NCBI GenBank assembly: GCA_023334545.1
Contig: JAADVB010000002.1
Span: forward strand, 116,745-180,744
DNA: 64,000 nt
Direction: 5' to 3'
Source of the DNA: Salisapilia sapeloensis
Taxonomy: Eukaryota > Oomycota > Peronosporomycetes > Peronosporales > Salisapiliaceae
The translations under genes and the position numbers were made by a program. The notes beneath the pieces were generated by a model. The model saw nothing but the letters and a program-made list of their open reading frames with translations, was not told the origin of the DNA and did no database searches. Position 1 is the stretch's first letter. Each line of letters begins with the position of its first letter. Positions 10,937-22,217 of this stretch are shown here, piece after piece.

Positions 10937-11962
10937 GCTTGCAACTAGCTTTAGAGCTTGCTCTTTAGGATACTGTCAAATGGAGATGGCTCGGGCGGAA
11001 TTATTTTAAAAGCAAATGTGAGGCCTACAGCGAAAACGATTATGGTCCATCTTTAGAAGTTCGTTTTGCAGCATAAGCTATATTTGGAAACTACCATCAG
11101 CTGTATTATGCTGCTTGACTTTTACAAAACCAAAGCGAGATAGGAGTTTCAGGAGGTTCGCAGAGAATTGGCGCGTCTTTTGGTCTCTACTTGAAACTAG
11201 GATCGAAAGATAGCGAGGAATACTTTTTGGCAGTCAAGCAGTTCACGAAAGAGGAATGGAATAAAGATAATTCAGATACTACAAACATTTTCAATTCTTT
11301 CCTCGTTTAATGCAAATTAAAAATTATCTCTCAGTCTTCTCCGATCTACCACTAAGCTACTTGATATCGCGCTGGCCTTCAATTAAATGATATATTTGTG
11401 TTTTGACAGGTTATTGTAGCTTTGTGGTATTCATTGCACGTGTACATAGCAAAGAGACAGATATAAAGAAGTCATTTAAATGTCAACGGTGAAGTAGCTA
11501 GTTGGAGATGGTAAACTTCCTGCCCAACTAATCAGAAAGTATGTTGTGACCAATATAGTATATACGTTGGCGTCGCTTCAGCAAAGGATACCCCACCCGA
11601 TCTCGCTGTAAGTACTTGTTTCTGAGGGATACTTTCTTTGAAAAGATACTTTCGTTGAGATGCTGTGCTTCAGCTATTGCAGAAGAGTGTATAAGATCAG
11701 CACAGGACTATGAGACCGGTACTAGGATGAATGATCCAAGCATTGAAGGGGCTTTTGAGTTGAATACATGCATCCATGCTTGCTTTGATGCAAATGACTC
11801 GCACGAAAGCGTGGTCTGAGCAGTATTGGTGTAATACTCTGGCTTAACCGTAGCTTCCACTTACCAATGTTGTAGCGGTTTCTACTTGTTTTATAGACCT
11901 GATAGATTTAATTTTGGCTGCGCGTCGTTTGCGTACAGTCTAATAATTTAGTACCATTGTTC
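10937..11962. other. intergenic between divergent genes, no gene seen
   Basis: About 1 kb, AT-rich. One frame at 11616-11819 (plus, 67 codons) is open but shows no motif and no clear splice partners. The region must contain the promoters of the transporter (leftward) and the EF-hand/WD40 gene (rightward). Confidence 0.45.
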
Positions 11963-14900
11963 ATGTCATCTACTCCATCTCGACGCGAATCGAGTACGAC
12001 TTTTTCTCGTGATGAAATTGGTGTCGAGGAATTGCAGACGCTCAAGAGCCGCTTCGCTGGCGGTGACTTGAACGAAAAGGAGTTTGTTAATCTCTTCCGA
12101 GAGATTGTCGATGCTTCACTCAGCGAGCTGCAACTCACGGAACTGTAGATTAACCATTTCGCACTTGCAGATTGAGGAAGAAATTGCTAATGAACTTTGC
12201 ATAGCTTTCAAAAAATCGATGCCAACTCGGATGGAACTGTCGATTGGGATGAGCTGACTAATGTACAATCTACTATTTTTACAAGCTCTATGAGTATATC
12301 TTGACACACACTTACATGTACTCGCTCAGTATATGTTTCTTAGCAATACGGATACAAGTGCTGATTACCTCAATGTTGACGCCGGCCCCAGCTTTGAGAC
12401 AGCACAAACAGCAAGCGGCAAGAAAGAATCATGTAAAAACCGCCGACAGGGAGGTGGTCGAGATAAAGCGGAGTCGATCCGTTCTAGTCGCTTATCTGAC
12501 GAAGCGGCCGCGACGGTAATTGGGCGAGGTGCTCCAAATAACCACAAAGAGCCAATAACGCGTATTGTCAAGTGCCATAAACCGTCGAATTACCTCACTA
12601 TAAGCAAAGATGGATGTGTCAAGACATGGAACCCCCAAACGTTAGCATTTCAAAGTACCTTGTCTACCGGGAAGAATTGGTTGACCGATGCATGTGTCAT
12701 GCGTCGGTCTAACAGATTAGCTGTGACGTCCATGAATCGGAATATTAGCTTCTACGACTTGAGTAATAATCAACTTATTGGAGAGATTAAAGACTTCTCA
12801 AACAAACAATGTATTCCGCTGTGCGTGGAATATGTTGAAAAGCCTGCGGATGACCGAGAAGCACTTGTAGTTGGTGATGACACAGGTGGGATATCTATTA
12901 TGACATGCTCAGACAAGTGGCTGACATGCGATGGGCGATCAAACCACCCTGGGCTATCTGGTAATAATCTATCTGCTTCAACGGGTGGTCAGTCTTCTTT
13001 AAGCTCAGCTAAAGGTTCCGCTCGTGGTTTTCGACCGGGTACTTCTTCGGTTTTCGAAAGACATGCATTTGCCACAAGTACGAGATTGAAAAAGCACACC
13101 GACTGGGTTACTAGGATCAGGTGGGTAAATGATATCCGAGCTGTCGTGACAGCATCACTTGACTCGACCATATCTATCTTGGACGTTGATAGAATGGTTA
13201 TGAAATTCGAGTACTTGAAACATAAGAAAGAAGTATTTGACCTGACTTGGTGTGCGAGCACGCGTTTAATCGCAAGTTGTGGCATGGAACGAGACATTCA
13301 TATTTGGAATCCATATTCATCTCAGAGAGCTGTTGGTATGCTTCGAGGTCATACAGCCTCCGTATTGCACTTGGCAAGCGATGATGATAATTACCAAATC
13401 ATTTCTGTATCAACCGACAATACATTTAAAGTTTGGGATATCCGGAACCACAGATGTCTACAAACCTTCGTAGATAAAGCTAAGAGCACTGGTGGTGCTG
13501 ATCATAAGATTTCATCAATTTACTATGATGCGAAGAAGCATTGCTTGCTTAGCGGTACGACGCACGTAACCAAATGGCCATTAAAAATTCCAACTATGGA
13601 CGATCAGAAGGATACAGAGGACGAAGTTGAACGTCCAACTTGCATAGCCGCATACAACAGCGTCTTCCATCAAGTTGTGACTGCGGAAGTGAGCTCAGAA
13701 GCTATTGTAAAGACATGGAGTGTAAGTCTTGCATGCTGATCACTTACCTTGCAATACGTATAATGATGTAAACAACTGTATTGTACGATAGGCAGAAACT
13801 GGAGAAGAAATATGCAGCTTTAGTAACGCACACGGACAGGATCAAATTACAGCCATTGCGTTTGATAATCCAGGTAGACGCTTGTTGACTGGAAGTCATG
13901 CTGGGGATCGTTTAAAGATGTGGAATTTCAGCAATGGTGCACTTGTAAAGCAATTTCTTAAAGCACAGGAAAGCATGGAAGAAGAGGATAACAATTGCTC
14001 TGAAAAGAAAGCAGATAGTGCTGTTAGTTCAGTAGGGGTTCGCTCGCAGCCTGGTCGGAAGATAAGAGAGATAGCTTCTCTCCCCTCAAGTTTTAGTATT
14101 GCTGGCGAAAGCACTGACGATACTTGTAATAGCAACGATAGCGAACTACCGTCTCCATCAAAAATGGTACTACATCATGGAAAGAAGTATCCAAAGCCAC
14201 CAGCAAAGAAATCGACCTTGTCGACTTCATTTCAAACTCAGTGCTCAATTTCGGAGATAGAACCTCAGATGCATTATTCATGTAGCCCGAGACCTTCTGA
14301 GCAAAAGAAATTGGGCCGCCATTGTAGTCAGAACGAAGTTACGTGTATCTTAGATATTGAGCGGAACTTGCGTGTTGGTATGGGAGATTACGTATGCCAG
14401 CGCCACGTTTGCTCTGTCGGCTGGGATCAAAAGCTGTATATATGGACAGACAAAAATGATGAGCATGAAGCGCATCCACAACGTATATTACCTTCTGATG
14501 AGTCGACCATACCAATAGCAAAGAGTCACACCATGGACGTCCTAGCTCTTGTCTACATACCACCAGCTTATATCGTGACTGCTGGTCTTGATGGAAAGAT
14601 CATCTTGTGGTCACTCAACTCTGGCGAAGTAGTTGCTTGCATATACGAAAGCGCTGGTGCAATTGAAGCACTGTGCTATGCAAGCAAACTAGAGCTGCTG
14701 CTAGCAAGTGGAGAGCAAGGTGAATTGTTATGCTTCAATCGGTCTATGGTTCCACCTATTCATCTTTCACTGAGGAAAGCAAATTCACACCCAGCACAGA
14801 GTTTAAAAGATAAAGACTTATTTCCTTCGCTAAATGACGATGTGTGCGTCTTGGCGGTAGATAAAACCAATATGCATTTAGCTGTTGGTGATGCAACCGG

Positions 14901-16503
14901 CTCGATTAAATTATGGGAATTTGCTATCTCGGATAACTACAAAGGAGTGCGGGTCGATTTCTGCCGACGATGGCAAGTTGGAAATGGAAAGCTTATGAGT
15001 TTAGCTTTTGTTGAGAGCACACGGTGCGAGGAACTATTCATCCTGGCTTCAAGTGCGAATGGAGAAGTGAGTTTGTGGACGCTTTGTGGTGCTCGTGTTG
15101 GCACATTCGGTCGCCGTCAACATTGGCAACTTGGGAATACTAGCACATACTCGTCTTCAAGTGGCATGGATGAAGAAGAAATCTCTTCTATCGGTCTACG
15201 TGATCGAAGTCGTTCTCGGTACGTGAATTGCGATGCCATCTCATCAATTCTGCATCCACTTCGAGGTGAAACCAAAGAAACGTTTCTGTTGCAAGAAGGA
15301 ATGCCGAAATGTGGAGAAGTCTGGGTTTGCCTCGCAAACCATCGTGCAAGAACAATCGTGGGGTACGCTAAAAAGGCATCGGACACGGAGAATGAAGCAG
15401 ATACGGGTATTGAACCTGAAAATGGTGATGGAGTCAATAAAACGGCTCATCCGTCTGTACGATATGATAGTGCTACTCGGCGACACTGTTCTCGCATGAT
15501 AAAATCTATCAATACTGGGACTCGGGATAAAGATGTGAAATCTCTTGCATTCCTTCTGAACAAGTTAGACGAGATTGTTGGAGATATCACTGACATCATT
15601 ACCGTTGCAAAAGTGAACCGGGGCGAGGTATGTCACATTGTGAATGTAGAATTGCATAAAGGTCGTTCATCGATTGGATATAGATAGTATGTTGGAATGG
15701 CATGGCAGAAGATAATGATAGCAGGTCTTTACAACCGATAGAACTATCCGAGTTCGGGAAGAATCCTGGATGGATGAAGCATGCTTTATTGACGCAATAT
15801 ATTGGACGCATCTTTAGGTAAAATACCCTACATATTTTGAAGGCAGCACCAATTTACCACATTGCGTTGCCACTACTTTGTAGAGAGGAGGGAAAATGGT
15901 TTCGAGTAGCGTCGATCCGAGTTCATGTGGACGAAAATGTAGGCCTATATACTAGTTTGGGGCTCGCAGTTGATTCAGCCTCGATTTATGTAGAATAATG
16001 CCGAGGAAAACGCGTTCAAACTCATCGACACGGTTGGAGAGGAACATGATTTCCAACAATTGCACTTGTCTATCAGCATGGCAAGACAGCAATTGGAGGA
16101 AGCCAATGCTGCACGTCAAATGGAAACGGATGAAAATGGGAGGTAATGAAGTAGAATTTCTTTACACAAAGATTTAAGAGTACTGATCTATTGCAATACT
16201 GCCAATAGTACGCTCCCGGAAATTGGTGGAGAGCAGAATAGCTCAAAGGAAGATGAGATCATAAATGTTGAAGAAGTGCGGAGCAAGAATCGAGCGTTGC
16301 CGAGATTAGGAGAGAGGTTAAGGAGACCGATCGGAGGGATTTTGCCGAAAAGGTCATCCCTACGAGCTAGACAGGATTCCTCGTTGGATTACCGTCGTAT
16401 CCATCGACCGACTAGCGTGCCAAAGAGCATTCGAGCGGTATTGCACAAGCAACGAAATCCGCGAAGTTATACACAAAGTCGCATGAGCACTATCACTCCA
16501 TAG
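11963..16503 (+). CDS. EF-hand and WD40 repeat protein, eight exons
   Basis: My model joins 11963-12144, 12205-12262, 12330-13721, 13792-15627, 15684-15817, 15884-15938, 15994-16142 and 16209-16503 (introns 55-70 nt). All phases close, giving 1366 residues. Near the N-terminus an EF-hand loop reads DANSDGTVDWDEL (about residues 65-77). WD40 repeats follow in two groups, enough for two beta-propellers, with units such as DGCVKTWNPQT, DNTFKVWDIRNHR, AGDRLKMWNFSNG, DGKIILWSLNSGE and ATGSIKLWEFA. A predicted helical segment (HLSISMARQQLEEANAA) and a basic tail close the protein. The layout resembles the WDR49/WDR64 group of EF-hand WD proteins, several of which are linked to cilia. A role as calcium-responsive scaffold, perhaps in the zoospore flagellum, is inferred. 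Exons 5-8 depend on hand-picked splice sites. Confidence 0.8.
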
Positions 16504-16554
16504 AGGAAACATATACTGTAATAAGCGTGCCGCATTTCTACTACTATTTTGTTT

Positions 16555-16906
16555 ATGGACGTTACACTCCGATCTCAGTATCAGGTGGCATGTCTCTCTC
16601 TTGTCGTAGATGAAGCCACCACCCTGGAAACCATTTCGTATGATCTTTTGAGATCTAAAGAAGCATTTAGTGGGTTTGTTTTGACCGAGGATGAAATGAT
16701 AGCTACGTTGTCGGATCCTGAACAAGTCATGAGGACGTACGGATGCATAAGGTATTATCTCATCTGATGAAGCCTACAAGATATCTTTTTATAGAAGCAT
16801 TTACAACCCTTCGACCCAACATAAATCAGGTGTAGAGCCTATCATCGGATATGAACCGTGGGTGAGTTCACGAAAGAGGCGCGACTGGTTTTGGCTGACT
16901 GGATAA
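16555..16906 (+). CDS. small hypothetical protein, two exons (uncertain)
   Basis: The ATG at 16555 opens a frame of 65 codons (MDVTLRSQYQVACLSLVVDE and on). A 43-nt intron (16752-16794) would join it to a second exon ending at the TAA at 16904-16906, for 102 residues. Without splicing the frame stops after 70 residues. The composition (LTEDEMIATLSDPEQVMRTY) looks protein-like but no family is recognised. It lies 51 bp after the EF-hand/WD40 stop codon. The gene is only moderately supported, and its second exon might instead link to the next frame downstream. Confidence 0.4.
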
Positions 16907-17008
16907 AAATTTGGACTAGTCAGTACTTGCGTAGCGCGGTTTCTATTCCTGAGTCGACACTTGTGAATTTACAGCTTTCCAAGATAAACTCTATAAACAG
17001 CGTGAAGG

Positions 17009-17419
17009 ATGACCAGTACAGATGCTGCAAATGATGGCACGCCTTGTATCAAGCAAGCATCGGAGAGTTACAAGGCGCAATGGAGGGATCTCAGCTTGGA
17101 AAAGTTAAAAGAGCTTGCTAGCAGCAACGAATTCACGGACGATGAAAGTGACGGTTCTGAAGCAGAAGATGATATGAGCGAATGCAATCTTGTAAGGCAA
17201 GATGAAAAGATGTACGTGCATCACACGATGGAAAATGGTTCGTCCGACTATCTTGTCCATACTAAGAGCAAAGGTCAAGAGCATGGCGTGCTCATAGAAT
17301 CTATTCATGTGATGCCAAATGGATTTAAATCCGGCCTGATGTCACTGTGCCTATCTCAGCGAGAGTCAGACAAAGATTTTTTCTCCACATCCAAGTGCTC
17401 TAGACCCTTCACCTTCTGA
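17009..17419 (+). CDS. hypothetical acidic protein
   Basis: Open frame of 136 residues with an ATG start. It has an acidic stretch (NEFTDDESDGSEAEDDMSE, about residues 39-57) after a short predicted helix (WRDLSLEKLKELASS). No domain is recognised. The last 40 residues look less protein-like, so the true end may be at an unrecognised splice site. It lies between the small uncertain gene and the 3' end of UFL1, which is on the other strand. Confidence 0.45.
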   Translation: MTSTDAANDGTPCIKQASESYKAQWRDLSLEKLKELASSNEFTDDESDGSEAEDDMSECNLVRQDEKMYVHHTMENGSSDYLVHTKSKGQEHGVLIESIHVMPNGFKSGLMSLCLSQRESDKDFFSTSKCSRPFTF

Positions 17420-17644
17420 GGAAGATTGAAAGACGCTCGTGTTTTCTTAGATGGCAGACTTGTTTAAAACTTAACTCTCACGAAATGGAGGATCTTTGGT
17501 AGACGGAGTGGTAACTTAGGAAGGCAATGTACTAAATAGGATTCAATTTAAGAAAAAGTATTCTTCATGCATATCTATGTTAGCCGTGCGGCTGCTAGTC
17601 TTATTTCGTCACCTTCAGTTCACCACATTTATTTATTAGTTACT

Positions 17645-19858
17645 TTATGCTAAACCATGATTAATATTCTTTGCCGTCACCAGCCTTCGCATGATCTGGA
17701 CACATTCCTTCCACTCCTCTTCATTGTATTCCTCTTCCAAAGCCATTTGCTTTGCCAACTGAACAAAGCGCTGTACATGAATTGCAATATCTTCTTTCAA
17801 GCTGGGTAGACAGCAGCGAACAATCGTTGGGGCGACATAGATAATGTCGGACGACGAGAGGCAAAGAGGGTATGTCATGCATTGCTGAACCAAGAGCTGC
17901 AAGCACCACGTCAATACATCCAGAACGTCCATATCGGGTGTATTCGAAAGCGTATTGATCGCCTGCTGTCGATTCGTTGAGATCGCTTGCTTCTCCTTCT
18001 TTCGATCCAATTTGCGTAGTGGCATCCGCAATGCATCCGTGACTGCTGGTAACTGCCTCAATACGTCCGCGACTGATGCTTGTTGCTCTGACACAGAATC
18101 CCACAACTCAAACATGACAGAGCTGACAGAGCTCGGTAGAGCCTTCTCCATCGCTTTTTGATCATTTTCATCAAGTTCTATGCTTTTGCTTCCATTTGTT
18201 AACAAGTCACTGCATTTTGGGATCTTTTTGATCCGTGAAACTTCATAAGATGCAACGACAAAGCTCATAGATAGAGTCACGAGGTCTTGACCGACAGTAT
18301 TCATCACATGTGCTTCCATTCGCTCGAGATTCGACTCATCACTCTTGTCATCTGCATTCTTTCGTAATGAAAGTTTATGTAGTGCTTGCTCGTAAAGAGT
18401 CAAGTGGATATACAATTCATCAAATCGATCTTCGAAGCGGCTTCGTAATTCCTGGAATGATGCAATATCTCCTCGAACTAGTGAAGACTTGGCTTTACTC
18501 AACGCATGACTATAAATCGTCTCTATCTCGGAATTAAAAGCAGAGATAAGTGCATCAACGAGGTCACTTTCATCTGCAATATCCGGAAACCATTCATCCA
18601 TGAACTCCATCAATTCATCCTCGGATGGTGTGATGGATTCTGTTACGTCTGCTCCGAATGATCTTCTCTTAGTTTTAGATGATTTCTTCGTGATAACTTC
18701 GACACTGGTTGTGGACATTGGAGCACTACCGTTTACAGTCTGCTGAGCTTTTTTCTTCGCATCTGAGTGTAGATTCTCCCGAAACGATGAGAGTAAAAGA
18801 GGATGAATGACGTAGACCTTAGCAATTTGCACTGCCTTGCTATCGGTTCGGCTAGCATCATTGACAGAGGAGGTGGTGAAAGGACATTGGTGAAGCAGTT
18901 CGCTTATGTCATCTACCGATAACGCAGTTGGAAGTAGAGGTCGTGCATCAAGGAACCCTGTTATGTGTTCTGCGCTGGAGTATGTTTGCTGCACCAGATC
19001 CTCCACTGCAACATCTAACTGAATTTTCAGTTTTCTACTCACGACCGTGTCGGTCAGTTGGACAGCATCGGGAAATCGAGGGAGGAGGAATTCAAAAGCT
19101 TTGGAAACATGGTGCTGTGCAGCTCGTTTCCTATCCAAGTATCCATTCTGCTGGAAGAAAGAGTCCACGGCGACTCGTTGCGTCTCTGCAAAAGCCTGAG
19201 GAATATATTCCACACCTCGTCTCACAGTGCCTGGTAATCGTCCAGAACTAGCCATATCGTCGATTACTGAAGATAGTATATTGTACTCCAGATCATGGTC
19301 CTTTGCTAAATCATGAAGTAAGGTTGGATGTGTGATGGCGGATACAATTCCACGGATTGTAGCGCGTTGATGGGCTTCGTACATACTTGTATACAGGATC
19401 GTACCGCGCTGATGGGCTTCGAGTATCGTACCCAGTCTTGTCGATACAACATCTCGTAGAAAATCAACAGCAAAATCAAATTGCTGAGCTAGACTTCCTA
19501 TTGTGATCATGCCGTTTTCCTGTAAATCTGCATTGATATCCATCATGATGGAATCCAAATACCTATCGGTCAGCACCACTTCTCCGTTATTAACCACGTG
19601 GTAACCTTCCAATTCTTCGACTACCGACACAAGTACTTTGTCAATGTGCTTTCGATCCACATCCAGATCTTGCTGCAATTCATAAACTTGACGACGACCT
19701 CCATGGACCTGAATATCGTCTAAGACTTCTTGTCTTATTCGCTCCGGTGTCAATATGTGACTTTCAGATCTCGTATAAATAAAGTCACAAGCTCCCGACT
19801 CATTTACCAATGACAGCATGCCATCGATACTCTCTTTAGATAGCTTCACTTGCTGCAT
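17645..19858 (-). CDS. UFL1: E3 UFM1-protein ligase 1 (UFL1)
   Basis: Single-exon protein of 737 residues (human UFL1 has 794). The start MQQVKLSKESIDG at 19858 is chosen because the open frame above it overlaps the start codon of the divergent eIF3f gene. UFL1 features appear in order: ILTPERIRQEVLDDI with HGGRRQVYELQQDL, QENGMITIGSLAQQFD, TRLGTILEAH, IRGIVSAITHPT, a helix with DDMASSGRLPGTVRRG, and VDSFFQQNGYLD. UFL1 moves the ubiquitin-like UFM1 onto targets at the ER membrane, including ribosomal protein uL24 in animals. It has no catalytic Cys and acts as a scaffold with UFBP1. No N-terminal membrane helix is seen. A short internal duplication (EAHQRGTIL / EAHQRATI) lies near residue 165. 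Confidence 0.9.
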   Translation of the reverse strand: MQQVKLSKESIDGMLSLVNESGACDFIYTRSESHILTPERIRQEVLDDIQVHGGRRQVYELQQDLDVDRKHIDKVLVSVVEELEGYHVVNNGEVVLTDRYLDSIMMDINADLQENGMITIGSLAQQFDFAVDFLRDVVSTRLGTILEAHQRGTILYTSMYEAHQRATIRGIVSAITHPTLLHDLAKDHDLEYNILSSVIDDMASSGRLPGTVRRGVEYIPQAFAETQRVAVDSFFQQNGYLDRKRAAQHHVSKAFEFLLPRFPDAVQLTDTVVSRKLKIQLDVAVEDLVQQTYSSAEHITGFLDARPLLPTALSVDDISELLHQCPFTTSSVNDASRTDSKAVQIAKVYVIHPLLLSSFRENLHSDAKKKAQQTVNGSAPMSTTSVEVITKKSSKTKRRSFGADVTESITPSEDELMEFMDEWFPDIADESDLVDALISAFNSEIETIYSHALSKAKSSLVRGDIASFQELRSRFEDRFDELYIHLTLYEQALHKLSLRKNADDKSDESNLERMEAHVMNTVGQDLVTLSMSFVVASYEVSRIKKIPKCSDLLTNGSKSIELDENDQKAMEKALPSSVSSVMFELWDSVSEQQASVADVLRQLPAVTDALRMPLRKLDRKKEKQAISTNRQQAINTLSNTPDMDVLDVLTWCLQLLVQQCMTYPLCLSSSDIIYVAPTIVRCCLPSLKEDIAIHVQRFVQLAKQMALEEEYNEEEWKECVQIMRRLVTAKNINHGLA

Positions 19859-20030
19859 ATTGTCGCCTCCCGTCCTTCGTACCGTAAATCCTGTTGCGTG
19901 ATCAGATCGATTATCGTGGACGCAATACAAGAACAGATAATAGTAATAAACTATACGTTCTTTTATTTCTCCACGTGGACACAAACCAACCGATCCGATC
20001 GACACGAAATCAAAGAAAATCGATTTAAGC
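19859..20030. promoter_or_regulatory. divergent promoter of UFL1 and eIF3f
   Basis: Only 172 bp lie between the two opposite start codons. An ATG at 20032 on the minus strand would extend UFL1 by 58 residues with Tyr/Phe-rich sequence unlike the family, across the eIF3f start. I treat that part as leader. Confidence 0.5.
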
Positions 20031-20924
20031 ATGGCTTCGTCGACCTATGCGAATCCGGAGCAACTTCTACTTGCCACAGAGGCCGTGAGCGATGTGCGCG
20101 TGCACCCTATTGTTGCCATGCAGATCCTCGACCGCTCGCTTCGTAGCGGAGAGGAGCAGCGCCGTGTCATTGGCTCCCTCTTGGGCCGGTACACTCCTGA
20201 TGGCACCGGTGTCGAGGTCACGTCTTCCTTTGCTGTGCCACACTTGGAAAGCGGAGATGAAGTAGCTGTGGGTAAGGATTTCCACACACAGATGTACGAG
20301 CTCCACCAGCGTGTGAACGAAGGAGAAGTGGTCGTCGGCTGGTACGCGACGACACCGGAAGATGCTAGTGGACTCGTTGACGAGCACTCCTGCCTCATCC
20401 ACGAGTTCTACCGAACGGTATGTGACAACCCAGTCCACCTCGTCATCGACACGAGGGCCGATAGCGACAACCTGCAGCTGGCTGCTTTCATTAGTGCTCC
20501 GCTCGAGGTCGTGGATGATGATGCCGCGACGCCCACGCACCAATTTAAACAGGTTCAGGTCTCCCACTCGATCTCTGACCCTGAAGCCATTGCTCTTGAC
20601 GCGATGACAGTAAAGGACGCGGACAAGAGCGACCAAGCTCCTTTGCAGTCGGACTTGACGGCGTTGGAACAGTCGATGGAAAAGCTGTACGAGTGCCTCG
20701 ACCAAACTTCCCAGTTTGTCGACGACGTGGTAGCAGGCAAGTCACAAGCAGATGCCCACCTCGGTCGGGAAATCGTTGCTGCATTGGATGCGATCCCTGC
20801 CATGCGCCAGGAACAGTTCGACCAAGTGTTCACGCATGGTGTGCAGGACTTGTTGATGGTATCGTACCTCTCCGGACTGACGCAGGCGCAGCTCTCCGTT
20901 GCGGAGAAGCTATTGCACCATTAA
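20031..20924 (+). CDS. translation initiation factor eIF3 subunit F (MPN domain)
   Basis: Single-exon protein of 297 residues starting MASSTYANPEQ. The MPN domain starts with VRVHPIVAMQILDRSLR and continues with VIGSLLGRY, VEVTSSFAVPHLESGDEV, FHTQMYELHQRVNEGEVVVG and WYATTPEDASG. The JAMM metal-binding motif of active isopeptidases is not conserved (HSCLIHEFYR), as in other eIF3f proteins. The C-terminal part has the expected helices (QFVDDVVAGK, DLLMVSYLSGLTQAQLSVAE). eIF3f is one of two MPN subunits of eIF3, which recruits the 43S ribosome complex to mRNA in the cytosol. The gene has more GC-rich codons than its neighbours, which fits strong expression. Confidence 0.93.
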   Translation: MASSTYANPEQLLLATEAVSDVRVHPIVAMQILDRSLRSGEEQRRVIGSLLGRYTPDGTGVEVTSSFAVPHLESGDEVAVGKDFHTQMYELHQRVNEGEVVVGWYATTPEDASGLVDEHSCLIHEFYRTVCDNPVHLVIDTRADSDNLQLAAFISAPLEVVDDDAATPTHQFKQVQVSHSISDPEAIALDAMTVKDADKSDQAPLQSDLTALEQSMEKLYECLDQTSQFVDDVVAGKSQADAHLGREIVAALDAIPAMRQEQFDQVFTHGVQDLLMVSYLSGLTQAQLSVAEKLLHH

Positions 20925-21081
20925 AACGCTACTATAGTCTATACTGCGTCCCCCTACGAATGAAAACACACACACATAAAGCAATTGTTCAACTTCTTTG
21001 TATTGTCTGTTGGCCTAGAAAGGAAGGTGGTCTGTCACTTTAGTTTCTTCGAAAGTTTGTCCCTACTTCTTGCTTTGACAG

Positions 21082-21585
21082 TTACGTTTGATGCATCTTG
21101 ACGGCGACCGGATCATGTTGAGAGAGTATCTTTACCTGAGTTACTACGATTCCTTTAATGTTCTGATGAACTTCCGGCGCTGTCTTGTCAATAAAGAGCA
21201 TGCCATTCACATTTTCATCGAGTAGTTCGGTACTGGAGGCAATCAGAACGACCGTGGATGCATGCTCGTTCGACAGACAGTACGCGGTAGACTGCAGCAT
21301 GGGAATTTGTCGGCTTTCGTGGATGCCGTTTATTATCCATCCATCATTTCCTGTAATAGGTGACATTCTTCTGGAGTACCGCTGTTCTATTCTCCCGTCA
21401 GGATACTTAAGGAAAGAGACGACAAAATCGTAAATAGTAGTTGCATCTAGTGTACAGTAGCTGGCGATCACAGTCCATCTACTCGTTGACGGTAACTCAG
21501 GATCCGAGGTTAAGTTGGAACACAGAGATCGATGTTTTTCAAACAAGTAGTACGTGATAACGTGGACTTGAGTCGAATACGACAT
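21082..21585 (-). CDS. hypothetical protein
   Basis: Open frame of 167 residues from an ATG at 21585. The sequence alternates hydrophobic and polar residues in the way of a folded alpha/beta protein (WTVIASYCTLD, IYDFVVSFLKYPDG, STVVLIASSTELLDE, NIKGIVVTQVKILS). No signal peptide, membrane segment, Cys cluster or known motif is seen. It is convergent with eIF3f (157 bp apart). I do not recognise the family. The composition and the good ATG make it a likely real gene, though there could be further exons in the AT-rich DNA upstream. Confidence 0.6.
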   Translation of the reverse strand: MSYSTQVHVITYYLFEKHRSLCSNLTSDPELPSTSRWTVIASYCTLDATTIYDFVVSFLKYPDGRIEQRYSRRMSPITGNDGWIINGIHESRQIPMLQSTAYCLSNEHASTVVLIASSTELLDENVNGMLFIDKTAPEVHQNIKGIVVTQVKILSQHDPVAVKMHQT

Positions 21586-22217
21586 GGTTTTAGTTTGCTA
21601 AAATGGCTTCAGCGGTTCGATGCAAATTGCGAAGTGAAAGATACCATAAGTATCTTAGTTATAAACCATCTACGAAAGTAAATTGAAAGATTTTGACTTG
21701 TGCCTTCATTGCGGTAACCATATCCTCACTAGAAGATCCTAACCTATGTATTTCATCGGTACGTGTTCAAGTGCATTTTTCAGATATTTTGCCAAACTCC
21801 CCAACTTATCTTGACTACGGCTAAGCTGTCTTCTCCACAATGCCTTCGTCCGTCAAATTTTACTAGTTTATTCGCATAGTTAGCCGTTTTGAAAGACTCT
21901 CCAATAATCACGCTTGTGCCCAAGTTGTGGGAATAGGCCCCTGTCCGACACTAGTACGAAGAAACACTCGGATCTCAAAAGTTAATAAATATACTAAATT
22001 TGTATCACAAAGTAAATCATTCGTTTAGACTTAAAATGCTTAGCTGAGACTGAATAAAAGTCCATGCACACTTGACAAACCGTGCAAAAGCTTATGATCG
22101 TATTAGACGCAGCGAAGGGATATAAGAATTAATCCACATCTATCTAGTATCAGACTCATCTCGACTCAAGTTTCCCCCAAAATGAAGTAACCGTGCACAC
22201 CGTATCATTGTAATTCT
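21586..22217. other. intergenic, no gene seen
   Basis: About 630 bp of AT-rich DNA between the hypothetical gene's start and the 3' end of the nephrocystin-4 gene. No open frame of note, repeat or RNA gene was seen. Confidence 0.5.

Noticed and set aside
17645-20032. UFL1 start at 20032
   Set aside because: It would overlap the eIF3f start and adds Tyr/Phe-rich residues unlike UFL1. MQQVKLSKES at 19858 fits the family.
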